Of a DNA stretch of 8,201 nt, positions 1 through 5,766 are shown in pieces. Numbering within the stretch: position 1 is the stretch's first letter; each line of letters begins with the position of its first letter. The stretch comes from an uncultured Muribaculaceae bacterium (GTDB lineage: Bacteria > Bacteroidota > Bacteroidia > Bacteroidales > Muribaculaceae): the NCBI GenBank assembly GCA_934663645.1, contig CAKUKR010000086.1, positions 1-8,201 of the forward strand. Reading direction: 5' to 3'. A model generated the notes under the pieces. That model worked only from the letters and a program-made list of their open reading frames with translations. It had not been told where the DNA came from and searched no databases. The position numbers were made by a program, and so were the translations under genes.

Positions 1-632
1 TCCGCCGCAACCTGAAGCTGAAGCAATTTGGCGTGGTTTCGTCAGTCCCAGCTTTGACAATAACGGCGATGAACAATTCCAACATTCCAAGATTGACAAA
101 GGGCAATTTCCAAAGTGATGCCAATGCTACATACAGATTCAGTATGCAAGTCATAGTAGATGAAGCTCGGAAAATTGCTGGCAATAAAGATATTGAGATC
201 TCTCCGTATCCTGTTGGCAGCATACTGAATTACACCAGCAATGGCAAACCTTGCGGCATTTTGCTTACGTTGAACTGGAAGGGTGAAGAGACAGCCTGTA
301 AGCTTAGAATAGTTCGTGATACTGTTGTTGACGGCAATATTACGGCTCAAGCCGAAGTGACGGTGCCTGTTTGCGGCGCACGATTCCTGCATGACAACTC
401 AGTTTCAGTGGAAGGGCATCTGTGGAAATCTATTCTGCTGGACACTGGTTTCATCAATACTCCGAACTTAGGACTTAAGTCAGTCCAGTTCATCGATGAT
501 AATGTTTCCTGTTGTGCTTCAGCTACGCCTGTTGCTGGCGTATGGAAATCAGGAGACACCATAGTCATCAAGCCATCGGACAACGATTCCAGCCAAGAAT
601 GGGTTGACACCAACATACGAATGAAAAAATAA
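1..632 (+). CDS. Unrecognised protein, C-terminal part (5' end outside window)
   Basis: The reading frame is open to the left edge (codon boundaries begin at base 3), so the gene is most likely truncated by the window. The visible part is 209 residues ending in a TAA stop. A GTG at 33 and an ATG at 69 could serve as starts, but no promoter or ribosome-binding signal supports either. I do not recognise the family. The sequence alternates short hydrophobic and polar stretches, with many Val, Thr, Ser and Asn residues, which suggests a beta-rich fold. There is no transmembrane segment and no C-terminal sorting tail like those of the two LRR proteins. Four Cys lie in the last 100 residues, including an adjacent CC pair. 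GC over 61-240 is about 41%, well below the pfkA-ribF block, so it may be an accessory gene. A hairpin follows 11 bases after the stop. That this is a real gene is fairly secure; its function is unknown. Confidence 0.6.
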   Translation, partial: RRNLKLKQFGVVSSVPALTITAMNNSNIPRLTKGNFQSDANATYRFSMQVIVDEARKIAGNKDIEISPYPVGSILNYTSNGKPCGILLTLNWKGEETACKLRIVRDTVVDGNITAQAEVTVPVCGARFLHDNSVSVEGHLWKSILLDTGFINTPNLGLKSVQFIDDNVSCCASATPVAGVWKSGDTIVIKPSDNDSSQEWVDTNIRMKK

Positions 633-643
633 CCTGACAGAGA

Positions 644-676
644 GGCAAGTGAACAGATTCTGTCTGTTCATTTGCC
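644..676 (+). terminator. Stem-loop after the unrecognised gene, probable intrinsic terminator
   Basis: The arm GGCAAGTGAACAGA (644-657) pairs with TCTGTTCATTTGCC (663-676) over 14 bp with one G-U pair and a 5-base loop. A pyrimidine run CTTCTTCCCC follows, which is poorer in T than a classic tail, so termination may be partial. It lies between a stop codon at 630-632 and the next start at 708, the expected place for a terminator. Confidence 0.6.
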
Positions 677-707
677 CTTCTTCCCCAAAAACACATACAA
701 ATAAATC

Positions 708-2555
708 ATGAGACAAAGAATTATATCAATGCTTGTAGCAGTGCTGACGATATTGCCGACATTAGCACGAGTAGATCCTGTGAAAGTAGATGGTCTATAT
801 TACCGGCTGATAGGCAAGACTCAGGAAGCTTACTATTCTGGAACGAGAAACCAGTTTGGTCCGTCGAATTTGATCCTTCCGGCTACGGTAACATTTGGTG
901 GCAGGGACTTTAAAGTAGTCGGTTTCTTCAGTCTGGAATATAATGAGAGGTATGAGAAATATGATCCGCTCGGATACGTGAGCAAAATATTCTTGCCGGA
1001 AACTATCCTGAACAACGAGGAGAACCTCTCGTTCCTTCGAAGCTGGGGTTGGTATTTGGAACACATCGAGGTTTCTAAGAAGTCTACGGAATACAGCAGT
1101 TTTGACGGTTTGCTGTATGACGGCACTGGTGAAACGCTGATTTATATTCCAATTTGCCGCAAGGCTGATGTGACGGCTTTCCCCGAAAATGTCAAAGTAT
1201 TTGGAGACGAGTGCGCTTATCGCACCAGTTTTGAATCAATAACAATTCCCGAAGGCGTGACTACTATTGGGGATTACGCATTTGCAAACTCCTCGGTAAA
1301 GGAACTGGTGATGCCGAACTCCGTTTCCTCAATCGGGGCAAGAGCGTTCGACGGAGCAGAGAATCTGAGGCGGTTGTCCTTTGGCACGTCGTTGAAGAGA
1401 TTGGCTACCATGGGCATGGTCCCCAATTTGGAGGAAGTGTCATTCTCGTCAGGCACAACAAGCATTGAAACGTCAATCTTTAACTTATGTAGATCGCTTC
1501 GCCAGATAGTCGTTGCAGAGGACAATCCCGTATACTCTACATACGAGGGCATATTGTATGACAAGGACTACAAGAATCTTCTTTATGTACCGTATGGGAT
1601 TTACAGTTTTGCAGCTCCTGCTGGTTTCGAGGTCATTCCTCCCCATACTTTCGAAAACCGAAGGTCTCTCGGCTCAGCTGATTTGGCAAACGTGAAATCA
1701 ATAGGCGAGTATGCATTCTGCAATACCAACCTGCACAAGCTCGACTTGTCAGGTCCGGCAAAAAAGATAGGACTATATGCGTTTTCAGGCAATAAGAGCT
1801 TTGATGATCAGTGGGCTATGGAAATTACGCTATCTGATGAGATGACAGAAATCCCGGCTGCTTTCCAGAAATGTAAAATCAAGAGTATTGACGGCTGCGA
1901 GAACATAATGTTCATTGCCGAGAATGCGTTTGCGGGGTCTTGGTTCATTGACTGTTCTGTACTCGATGTCGTAAAGAACGCTTCTGAAATCGGAGCTGGG
2001 GCATTTGAGGAAGCAAGGTTTCCGGAGGATGCTGTCATTGAGTTGTCAGATGAGATAGAAGTGGTTGAAGACCATACATTTGACCTTGACAGCGATTCCG
2101 GTAATTCAATCGCCAAACTGAAAATAGGTCCAAAAGTAAGATGCATCGGAGATGCCGCTTTCAATTTCTTAGAGGTGACTGACGGAATTTACTGCGAGCC
2201 AGACTTGCCGCCGGTATGTACGGGCGAACCGTTCAACAACGCAATATATGCGTTCACGACGCTGTTCGTGCAGACACCGGAGAAGTACGCGGCAACGGCT
2301 CCGTGGAACAAGTTCAACAACATCGTCTACCATGAGTATTCCGGGGTGGAGGAGGTTGCTGACGGCGGCGAGGAGTTCAGCGTCAGCTGCGTCGGCGGCG
2401 AGATGCGTGTCGAGTGTGCTGACGGCACGGCGGTGACGGTATGGAGCGCGGACGGACGCGAGGCGTACAGCGGCACTGGCAGCTGCGCAGTAGCCCTGCC
2501 GCGCGGCATCTACATAGTACGCGCCGGTGCTTCGACCCGCAAGGTCATGATGTAA
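708..2555 (+). CDS. Secreted BspA-type leucine-rich-repeat protein with C-terminal sorting-type tail
   Basis: This is a 615-residue exported protein. Residues 1-20 form a signal peptide (basic RQR, then a hydrophobic run ending in LPTLA). Residues 24-100 resemble the lead-in found before LRRs in Bacteroidales proteins. Residues about 121-170 and 268-313 carry the BspA island motif (DGLLYD and EGILYDKD, each followed by LLYVP-like residues). LRR_5 repeats run from about 170 to 490, marked by recurring IGxxAF at F192, F214, F337, F359, F408, F433 and F485, with spacing less regular than in the second LRR gene. Residues 515-545 form the usual LRR exit (LFVQTPEKY...W). Residues 546-615 are a beta-rich tail ending GIYIVR...RKVMM, like type IX secretion sorting tails. 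LRR proteins of this family generally bind host or other surface ligands; the ligand here is unknown. No canonical promoter is visible just upstream; the leader is A-rich. The last 70 codons are far richer in GC than the rest. Confidence 0.85.
   Translation: MRQRIISMLVAVLTILPTLARVDPVKVDGLYYRLIGKTQEAYYSGTRNQFGPSNLILPATVTFGGRDFKVVGFFSLEYNERYEKYDPLGYVSKIFLPETILNNEENLSFLRSWGWYLEHIEVSKKSTEYSSFDGLLYDGTGETLIYIPICRKADVTAFPENVKVFGDECAYRTSFESITIPEGVTTIGDYAFANSSVKELVMPNSVSSIGARAFDGAENLRRLSFGTSLKRLATMGMVPNLEEVSFSSGTTSIETSIFNLCRSLRQIVVAEDNPVYSTYEGILYDKDYKNLLYVPYGIYSFAAPAGFEVIPPHTFENRRSLGSADLANVKSIGEYAFCNTNLHKLDLSGPAKKIGLYAFSGNKSFDDQWAMEITLSDEMTEIPAAFQKCKIKSIDGCENIMFIAENAFAGSWFIDCSVLDVVKNASEIGAGAFEEARFPEDAVIELSDEIEVVEDHTFDLDSDSGNSIAKLKIGPKVRCIGDAAFNFLEVTDGIYCEPDLPPVCTGEPFNNAIYAFTTLFVQTPEKYAATAPWNKFNNIVYHEYSGVEEVADGGEEFSVSCVGGEMRVECADGTAVTVWSADGREAYSGTGSCAVALPRGIYIVRAGASTRKVMM
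1185..2177 (+). repeat. LRR_5 repeat region of the first LRR gene
   Basis: About eleven units encode variants of the pattern hydrophobic-xIP-x5-IGxxAF. Spacing between the AF phenylalanines is 22 residues in the best pairs (192-214, 337-359, 386-408) and 25-27 in the later ones. A non-repeat island sits at residues 268-313. The irregularity and the lack of close DNA identity between units suggest old, diverged repeats. Confidence 0.7.
2343..2552 (+). other. High-GC segment encoding the C-terminal sorting-type tail
   Basis: This stretch encodes residues 546-615. A hand count over 2341-2520 gives about 69% GC, against about 44% for 1801-1980 of the same gene. The rise begins near 2200, around the LRR exit. 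The encoded tail resembles that of the second LRR protein: it starts GVE, has a VTVW/VEVY strand followed by a Gly turn, and ends GIYxVR...KV. It is probably a C-terminal domain that directs export or surface attachment by type IX secretion. No secretion components are in the window to confirm that. Confidence 0.6.
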
Positions 2556-2578
2556 TTGTCTAAACGATACGCTAATAT

Positions 2579-2613
2579 AAAGGAGCGCAGCCGAAATCGG
2601 TTGCGCTCCTTTT
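2579..2613. terminator. Bidirectional intrinsic terminator between converging genes
   Basis: The arm AAAGGAGCGCAGCCG (2579-2593) pairs with CGGTTGCGCTCCTTT (2598-2612), 15 bp with one G-U pair and a 4-base loop. A run of four T (2610-2613), partly inside the stem, ends the plus-strand structure. On the minus strand the stem ends in TTTATATT. It lies 23 bases after the LRR stop and 20 bases after the pfkA stop, so it can serve both genes. Confidence 0.85.
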
Positions 2614-2633
2614 GTAGGCTTAAGAGCGGTATG

Positions 2634-3614
2634 TCAGATTGAGAGGCGGCGCAGCGTGTTGAGCAGCTCGCGGTTGATGGGCTTGTCGTTCTTGATGGCC
2701 TTGGTGAACGGCACGTAGACTATCTCGTCGTTCTTGATGCCTATCATCACGTTGCGCTGGTCGTCGAGCAGGGCATCCACCGCCGCCGCGCCCATGCGCG
2801 AGGCTATTATGCGGTCGTAAGCCGAGGGAGAGCCGCCGCGCTGCAGGTGCCCCAGTATGGTGACGCGCACTTCGTAGCCTGGGAACTCGTTCTTGACGCG
2901 CTCTGCCAGACCCATTGCGCCGCCGGTGATGGGCGATTCCGCCACGAGGACTATCGATGAGTTCTTGGATTTGCGGAATCCGTTCTGTATCAGCTCGGCA
3001 AGCTGGTCGGCCTGTGTCGAGATCTCGGGGATAATAGCGGCTTCTGCGCCGGAGGCGATCGCGCCGTTCAGGGCGAGGAAGCCGGCGTCGCGTCCCATGA
3101 CCTCGATGAAGAACAGCCGCTCGTGGCTCGTGGCGGTGTCGCGTATCTTGTCAACGCACTCGATTATGGTGTTCAACGCCGTGTCGTAGCCGATGGTCGA
3201 GTCCGTGCCGTATAGGTCATTGTCGATAGTGCCGGGCAGTCCGATTATCGGCAGCTGGTATTCGTTGCCGAATATTCGTGCGCCGGTGAGCGAGCCGTCG
3301 CCGCCGATTACCACCAGCGCGTCGATTTCGTGGCGGCGCAGCACGTCGTATGCGCACTGCCGCCCCTCGACGGTCTCGAACTCCTTGCAGCGGGCAGTCT
3401 TGAGGATAGTGCCGCCGCGCTGTATGATGTTGCTGACGTTCTGTGTGGAGAACTCCTCGATTTCGTCAGTTATCAGTCCTCGGTAGCCACGGTAGATGCC
3501 GAAGACGCGGAAGCCGGAGTAGATTGCGCTGCGTGTGACGGCGCGTATCGCCGCGTTCATTCCCGGCGCGTCGCCGCCGGAGGTGAGTATTCCGATTGAT
3601 TTGATGTGTGACAT
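2634..3614 (-). CDS. pfkA: ATP-dependent 6-phosphofructokinase
   Basis: This enzyme phosphorylates fructose 6-phosphate to fructose 1,6-bisphosphate with ATP, the committed step of glycolysis, in the cytoplasm. At 326 residues it matches the usual bacterial PfkA length (about 320). Visible motifs are the nucleotide loop [10 protein letters not shown] (11-20), GGDGS (104-108), the catalytic PGTIDND (127-133, Asp131), MGR (173-175) for substrate binding and GHLQRGGSP (255-263). Gly107 in GGDG and Gly128 in PGTIDND mark the ATP-using type; the pyrophosphate-using type has Asp and Lys there. An AGGA sits 6 bases before the ATG, unusual for this phylum and support for this start. No canonical promoter is visible in the 86-base gap to the lipoprotein gene upstream, so it may be partly transcribed from that gene's promoter. 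The product is intact and the call is secure. Confidence 0.97.
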   Translation of the reverse strand: MSHIKSIGILTSGGDAPGMNAAIRAVTRSAIYSGFRVFGIYRGYRGLITDEIEEFSTQNVSNIIQRGGTILKTARCKEFETVEGRQCAYDVLRRHEIDALVVIGGDGSLTGARIFGNEYQLPIIGLPGTIDNDLYGTDSTIGYDTALNTIIECVDKIRDTATSHERLFFIEVMGRDAGFLALNGAIASGAEAAIIPEISTQADQLAELIQNGFRKSKNSSIVLVAESPITGGAMGLAERVKNEFPGYEVRVTILGHLQRGGSPSAYDRIIASRMGAAAVDALLDDQRNVMIGIKNDEIVYVPFTKAIKNDKPINRELLNTLRRLSI

Positions 3615-3620
3615 GTCTTG

Positions 3621-3624
3621 TCCT
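3621..3624 (-). promoter_or_regulatory. Possible Shine-Dalgarno site of pfkA
   Basis: AGGA on the minus strand lies 6 bases before the pfkA ATG. It is the only gene in the window with a recognisable Shine-Dalgarno sequence at a normal distance; the others have A-rich leaders or an overlapping start. Confidence 0.45.
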
Positions 3625-3700
3625 GTTTATCGTTGGTCAATATAGTGTATGTCTGTTGTATTAATGCCGTCAGGGCGTGAAATGTTCCGCAGCAGCGCGG

Positions 3701-3991
3701 TTAATGCGCGGTGCTGTCCGCGGGCACGGCTTGCGGAGGCGTTTCCGCCGCCGGCGGCGGCGCGGCGGCTGGGGCTTTGTCCCGTTTCTTCGGCGCTTCA
3801 GCTGCCGGAGGCGATGCCGGGGCTTGGCGCGGAACGGCAATGGTGTCCTGTTGATCGGGCATGGGTGCGTTGGGCATCACCATCCTCGTTTCCACTTCAA
3901 TGACGGTGTCGCTGTCTGCGCTGCCGCCACCGGAGCCTCCGCATGAAGCGCATACGGCAAGGGGCAATATTGCTATGGCTATTGTTCTCAT
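3701..3991 (-). CDS. Small Ala/Pro-rich lipoprotein of unknown function
   Basis: This is a predicted 96-residue protein. The N-terminus MRTIAIAILPLAV is a short lipoprotein signal. The likely lipidated residue is Cys17 in CASC, followed by a Gly/Ser-rich linker (GGSGGGS); Cys14 is an alternative. The lipobox is imperfect because Cys stands where Leu or Val is usual at -3. From about residue 50 to the end it is almost wholly Ala, Pro, Glu, Lys and Thr, and so probably disordered. It is likely anchored in the outer membrane or facing the periplasm. I chose the ATG at 3991 over the GTG at 4000 because a near-perfect promoter puts the transcript start only about 20 bases upstream. It lies 86 bases upstream of pfkA on the same strand and diverges from the HAD-ribF operon. 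I recognise no family. Low-complexity, GC-rich DNA can produce false ORFs, but the lipoprotein signal plus promoter argue that it is real. Confidence 0.65.
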   Translation of the reverse strand: MRTIAIAILPLAVCASCGGSGGGSADSDTVIEVETRMVMPNAPMPDQQDTIAVPRQAPASPPAAEAPKKRDKAPAAAPPPAAETPPQAVPADSTAH

Positions 3992-4016
3992 CGCGTACAC
4001 TCAGATATTTCAGGCG

Positions 4017-4048
4017 CAAAAGTAGCAAAATCCCCTCTTTTATTCAAA
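4017..4048 (-). promoter_or_regulatory. Bacteroidetes-type promoter of the lipoprotein gene
   Basis: On the minus strand, TTTG (4048-4045) is followed after exactly 20 bases by TACTTTTG (4024-4017). This matches the primary-sigma consensus known in Bacteroides, TTTG-N(19-21)-TAnnTTTG. Transcription should start near 4010, giving a leader of about 20 bases to the ATG at 3991. Confidence 0.8.
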
Positions 4049-4084
4049 AAATTCCCTAATAAAGAAACACAGCAAAGAACAAAT

Positions 4085-4116
4085 TTTGTTCATGAGCCGC
4101 AGTCTGACTAATTTTG
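4085..4116 (+). promoter_or_regulatory. Bacteroidetes-type promoter of the HAD-ribF operon
   Basis: TTTG (4085-4088), a 20-base spacer and TAATTTTG (4109-4116) match the phylum's consensus exactly. The expected transcript start is about 4121-4124, a short leader before the ATG at 4134. It diverges from the lipoprotein promoter, with 36 bases between the two -33 elements. Confidence 0.8.
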
Positions 4117-4133
4117 CAACAAAATCCGTTACT

Positions 4134-4793
4134 ATGAGAACTTCGTGCATCAACAATATAGACAGCATCGTCTTTGACCTCGGCGGTGTGATAATTGACC
4201 TGGACCGTGACGCTGCGGTGGAGGCTCTTGCTGAGCTCGGGCTTGAGCAGGCTGAGGAAATGCTCGACCCGTATGTACAGCGCGGGCCATTCCTCGAAAT
4301 GGAGACCGGCAAGATGACCGCCGCTGCGTTCTACGACTGTATCCGCTTAATCATCGGCGGACGCGAAGTGTCTGATTTCCAGATACAGACGGCGTTCAAC
4401 AAGTTTCTCGTAGACTTACCGGCAGAGCGTCTTACGGCTCTCCGCATGCTCCGCCGGCAGGGCTTCCGCCTGTTTGCCCTCAGCAATACCAACCCGGTCA
4501 TGTACAACTCGTGGATTAACCAGGCGTTCAAGCGTGAGGGGCTGACTATCAACGACTATTTCGACGGCATAGTATGCTCCTTTGAAGAGGGTATGTGCAA
4601 GCCCGACCCCGAGATATTTGCCCGCTTGTGCCAGCGCTACGGGCTTACGCCCTCGCGCACCGCGATGCTCGACGACGCGCCCATGAACGTGGCTGCCGCC
4701 CGGCTTGCCGGATTGCGTGCGCTGCAGGTCGGGTATGACAAGGAGACGGACATGCTCGCGGCTATCCAGCTAATCAAGCGCGGCTCAAGATGA
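4134..4793 (+). CDS. HAD-superfamily phosphatase (subfamily IA, YihX-like)
   Basis: This is a 219-residue cytoplasmic hydrolase of phosphate monoesters; the substrate is unknown. All four HAD motifs are visible: motif I FDLGGVI with nucleophile Asp15, motif II LSNT (Ser117), motif III Lys156 in CKPDPEIF, and motif IV MLDDAPMN (Asp180, Asp181). The helical cap occupies about residues 22-100. Motif I has Gly17 where most HAD phosphatases have the acid/base Asp; YihX-type sugar phosphatases share this DLG form. The frame extends upstream to 4086, but that stretch is the promoter itself, so the ATG at 4134 is the start. The stop overlaps the ribF ATG (ATGA at 4790-4793), so the two genes are co-transcribed and probably translationally coupled. 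That suggests a flavin-related substrate, such as the phosphorylated pyrimidine intermediate of riboflavin synthesis or FMN. This is inference. A general sugar-phosphate phosphatase remains equally possible. Confidence 0.88.
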   Translation: MRTSCINNIDSIVFDLGGVIIDLDRDAAVEALAELGLEQAEEMLDPYVQRGPFLEMETGKMTAAAFYDCIRLIIGGREVSDFQIQTAFNKFLVDLPAERLTALRMLRRQGFRLFALSNTNPVMYNSWINQAFKREGLTINDYFDGIVCSFEEGMCKPDPEIFARLCQRYGLTPSRTAMLDDAPMNVAAARLAGLRALQVGYDKETDMLAAIQLIKRGSR

Positions 4794-5674
4794 CGCGCCG
4801 CATCGTCACTGTCGGCACTTTCGACGGTGTGCACCGCGGGCATCTCGCGGTCATCGGCACTCTCGCTCGCGAGGGCGCCGCGCGTGGTCTTTCCCCTCTG
4901 TTGATGACCTTTTCCAACCACCCCTTAGAGGTCGTTGCGCCGGGCAGAGTCCCGCAGATGCTGATGACTGCCGAGGAAAAGCGCGAAGCCCTGTGCAGCA
5001 CTGGCATAGAGACGGTGATGCTGGCCTTTGACCGCGCCCTGTGCGCACTGACGGCGAGGCAGTGGATGCTGCGGCTGCGCGACGAGTACGCCATGGGCTG
5101 CATGGTGGTGGGGTATGACAACACATTCGGCAGCGACGGTCGCGGCTTAGAGCGTCCATCGTTCCTCAAAATGGGCGAGGACCTTGGCATTGCGATGATA
5201 CAGGCCCCGGAGCTGCCAGGCATCAGTTCGTCGGCAATCCGCCGCGCCCTCGCCGAAGGCGACATCGCCGCTGCCAATGAGATGCTCGGCTACCGCTATA
5301 CCCTCGCCGGCGAGGTGATGCACGGGCGGCATCTCGGCACCGCCCTCGGCTTCCCTACCGCCAACATCTCGCTGCCGGCAGTGAAAGCGTTGCCGCTGGC
5401 AGGAGTGTATGCTGCCGTGGCAAGCGGCCTTCCTGACGGCAAGGCTCACCCCGCTGTCGTCAACATAGGCCGCAGGCCGACAGTCGAGGCCGACGGCAAA
5501 ATCGTCCCCGAAGCCCACATAATCGGCTATGAGGGCGGCGACCTGTACGGCCGGCAGCTGCGGCTGTCACTTGTAAAGCGCATACGCGCCGAGAAGCGTT
5601 TCGACTCGCTCGACAGCCTGAAATCCGCCATTGCTGCTGATGTCGCAACAGCAATGGAAATCAGTGCCGATTGA
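4790..5674 (+). CDS. ribF: Bifunctional riboflavin kinase/FAD synthetase
   Basis: This enzyme converts riboflavin to FMN and then FMN to FAD with ATP, in the cytoplasm. At 294 residues it is slightly short for the family (about 305-315) because its N-terminus begins only 8 residues before the first motif. The N-terminal adenylyltransferase half has GTFDGVHRGH (9-18), TFSNHP (40-45), VVGYDNTFG (106-114) and ISSSAIR (145-151). The C-terminal kinase half has GRHLGTALGFPTANI (179-193), GVYA (205-208), NIGRRPT (225-231), Glu241 in EAHI (likely catalytic) and LYGRQLRL (252-259). Both activities therefore look intact. The ATG is embedded in the stop of the HAD gene, and no earlier start fits well. 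No terminator-like hairpin with a T run is visible between its stop and the next promoter, only an inverted repeat inside its 3' end. Confidence 0.96.
   Translation: MTRRIVTVGTFDGVHRGHLAVIGTLAREGAARGLSPLLMTFSNHPLEVVAPGRVPQMLMTAEEKREALCSTGIETVMLAFDRALCALTARQWMLRLRDEYAMGCMVVGYDNTFGSDGRGLERPSFLKMGEDLGIAMIQAPELPGISSSAIRRALAEGDIAAANEMLGYRYTLAGEVMHGRHLGTALGFPTANISLPAVKALPLAGVYAAVASGLPDGKAHPAVVNIGRRPTVEADGKIVPEAHIIGYEGGDLYGRQLRLSLVKRIRAEKRFDSLDSLKSAIAADVATAMEISAD
5628..5657 (+). repeat. Inverted repeat in the 3' end of ribF
   Basis: CCATTGCTG (5628-5636) and CAGCAATGG (5649-5657) are perfect 9-base inverted copies around a 12-base loop. They lie inside the coding region, 18 bases before the last codon position of ribF. 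No T run follows, so this is not a standard terminator. It could stabilise the 3' end of the transcript or be chance. Confidence 0.35.
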
Positions 5675-5703
5675 AAAATCAGCAATAAATCCGCCCTTTT
5701 TAT

Positions 5704-5733
5704 TTTGTGTTTCGCGCATTTTGGCTAACTTTG
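5704..5733 (+). promoter_or_regulatory. Probable promoter of the second LRR gene
   Basis: TTTG (5704-5707) and TAACTTTG (5726-5733) fit the Bacteroidetes promoter form. The -7 element is a full match; the 18-base spacer is one shorter than usual. It lies 34 bases before the ATG at 5767, and its position rules out the longer reading frame that begins at 5707. Confidence 0.65.
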
Positions 5734-5766
5734 CGAATAATACCATTCACACTAAGACCAATTGTA

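Noticed and set aside
2634..3614. pfkA as a pyrophosphate-dependent enzyme, which also occurs in Bacteroidales
   Set aside because: GGDG and PGTIDND carry the Gly residues of the ATP type, not the Asp and Lys of the pyrophosphate type, and the length fits the ATP form.
3684..3697. Short CCGC/GCGG hairpin after the lipoprotein stop as a terminator
   Set aside because: The stem is only 4 bp and no T run follows.
3650..3700. Promoter directly upstream of pfkA
   Set aside because: Only a weak TATATTG-like element with no partner TTTG at the right distance; too poor to annotate.
3649..3946. Two plus-strand frames, one Arg-rich, opposite the lipoprotein gene
   Set aside because: They mirror the GC-rich Ala/Pro codons of the minus-strand gene, have no promoter or leader, and encode low-complexity Arg/Ala runs without domain features.
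3992..4000. GTG start at 4000 for the lipoprotein
   Set aside because: The ATG at 3991 begins a compact lipoprotein signal and fits the predicted transcript start; the GTG would leave a leader of only about 10 bases.
4086..4133. Longer start for the HAD phosphatase
   Set aside because: The extra 16 codons coincide with the promoter elements at 4085-4116, and the FDLGG motif sits at the normal distance from the ATG at 4134.
5707..5766. Longer start for the second LRR gene
   Set aside because: The extra 20 codons overlap the promoter at 5704-5733 and would place residues before a standard signal peptide.
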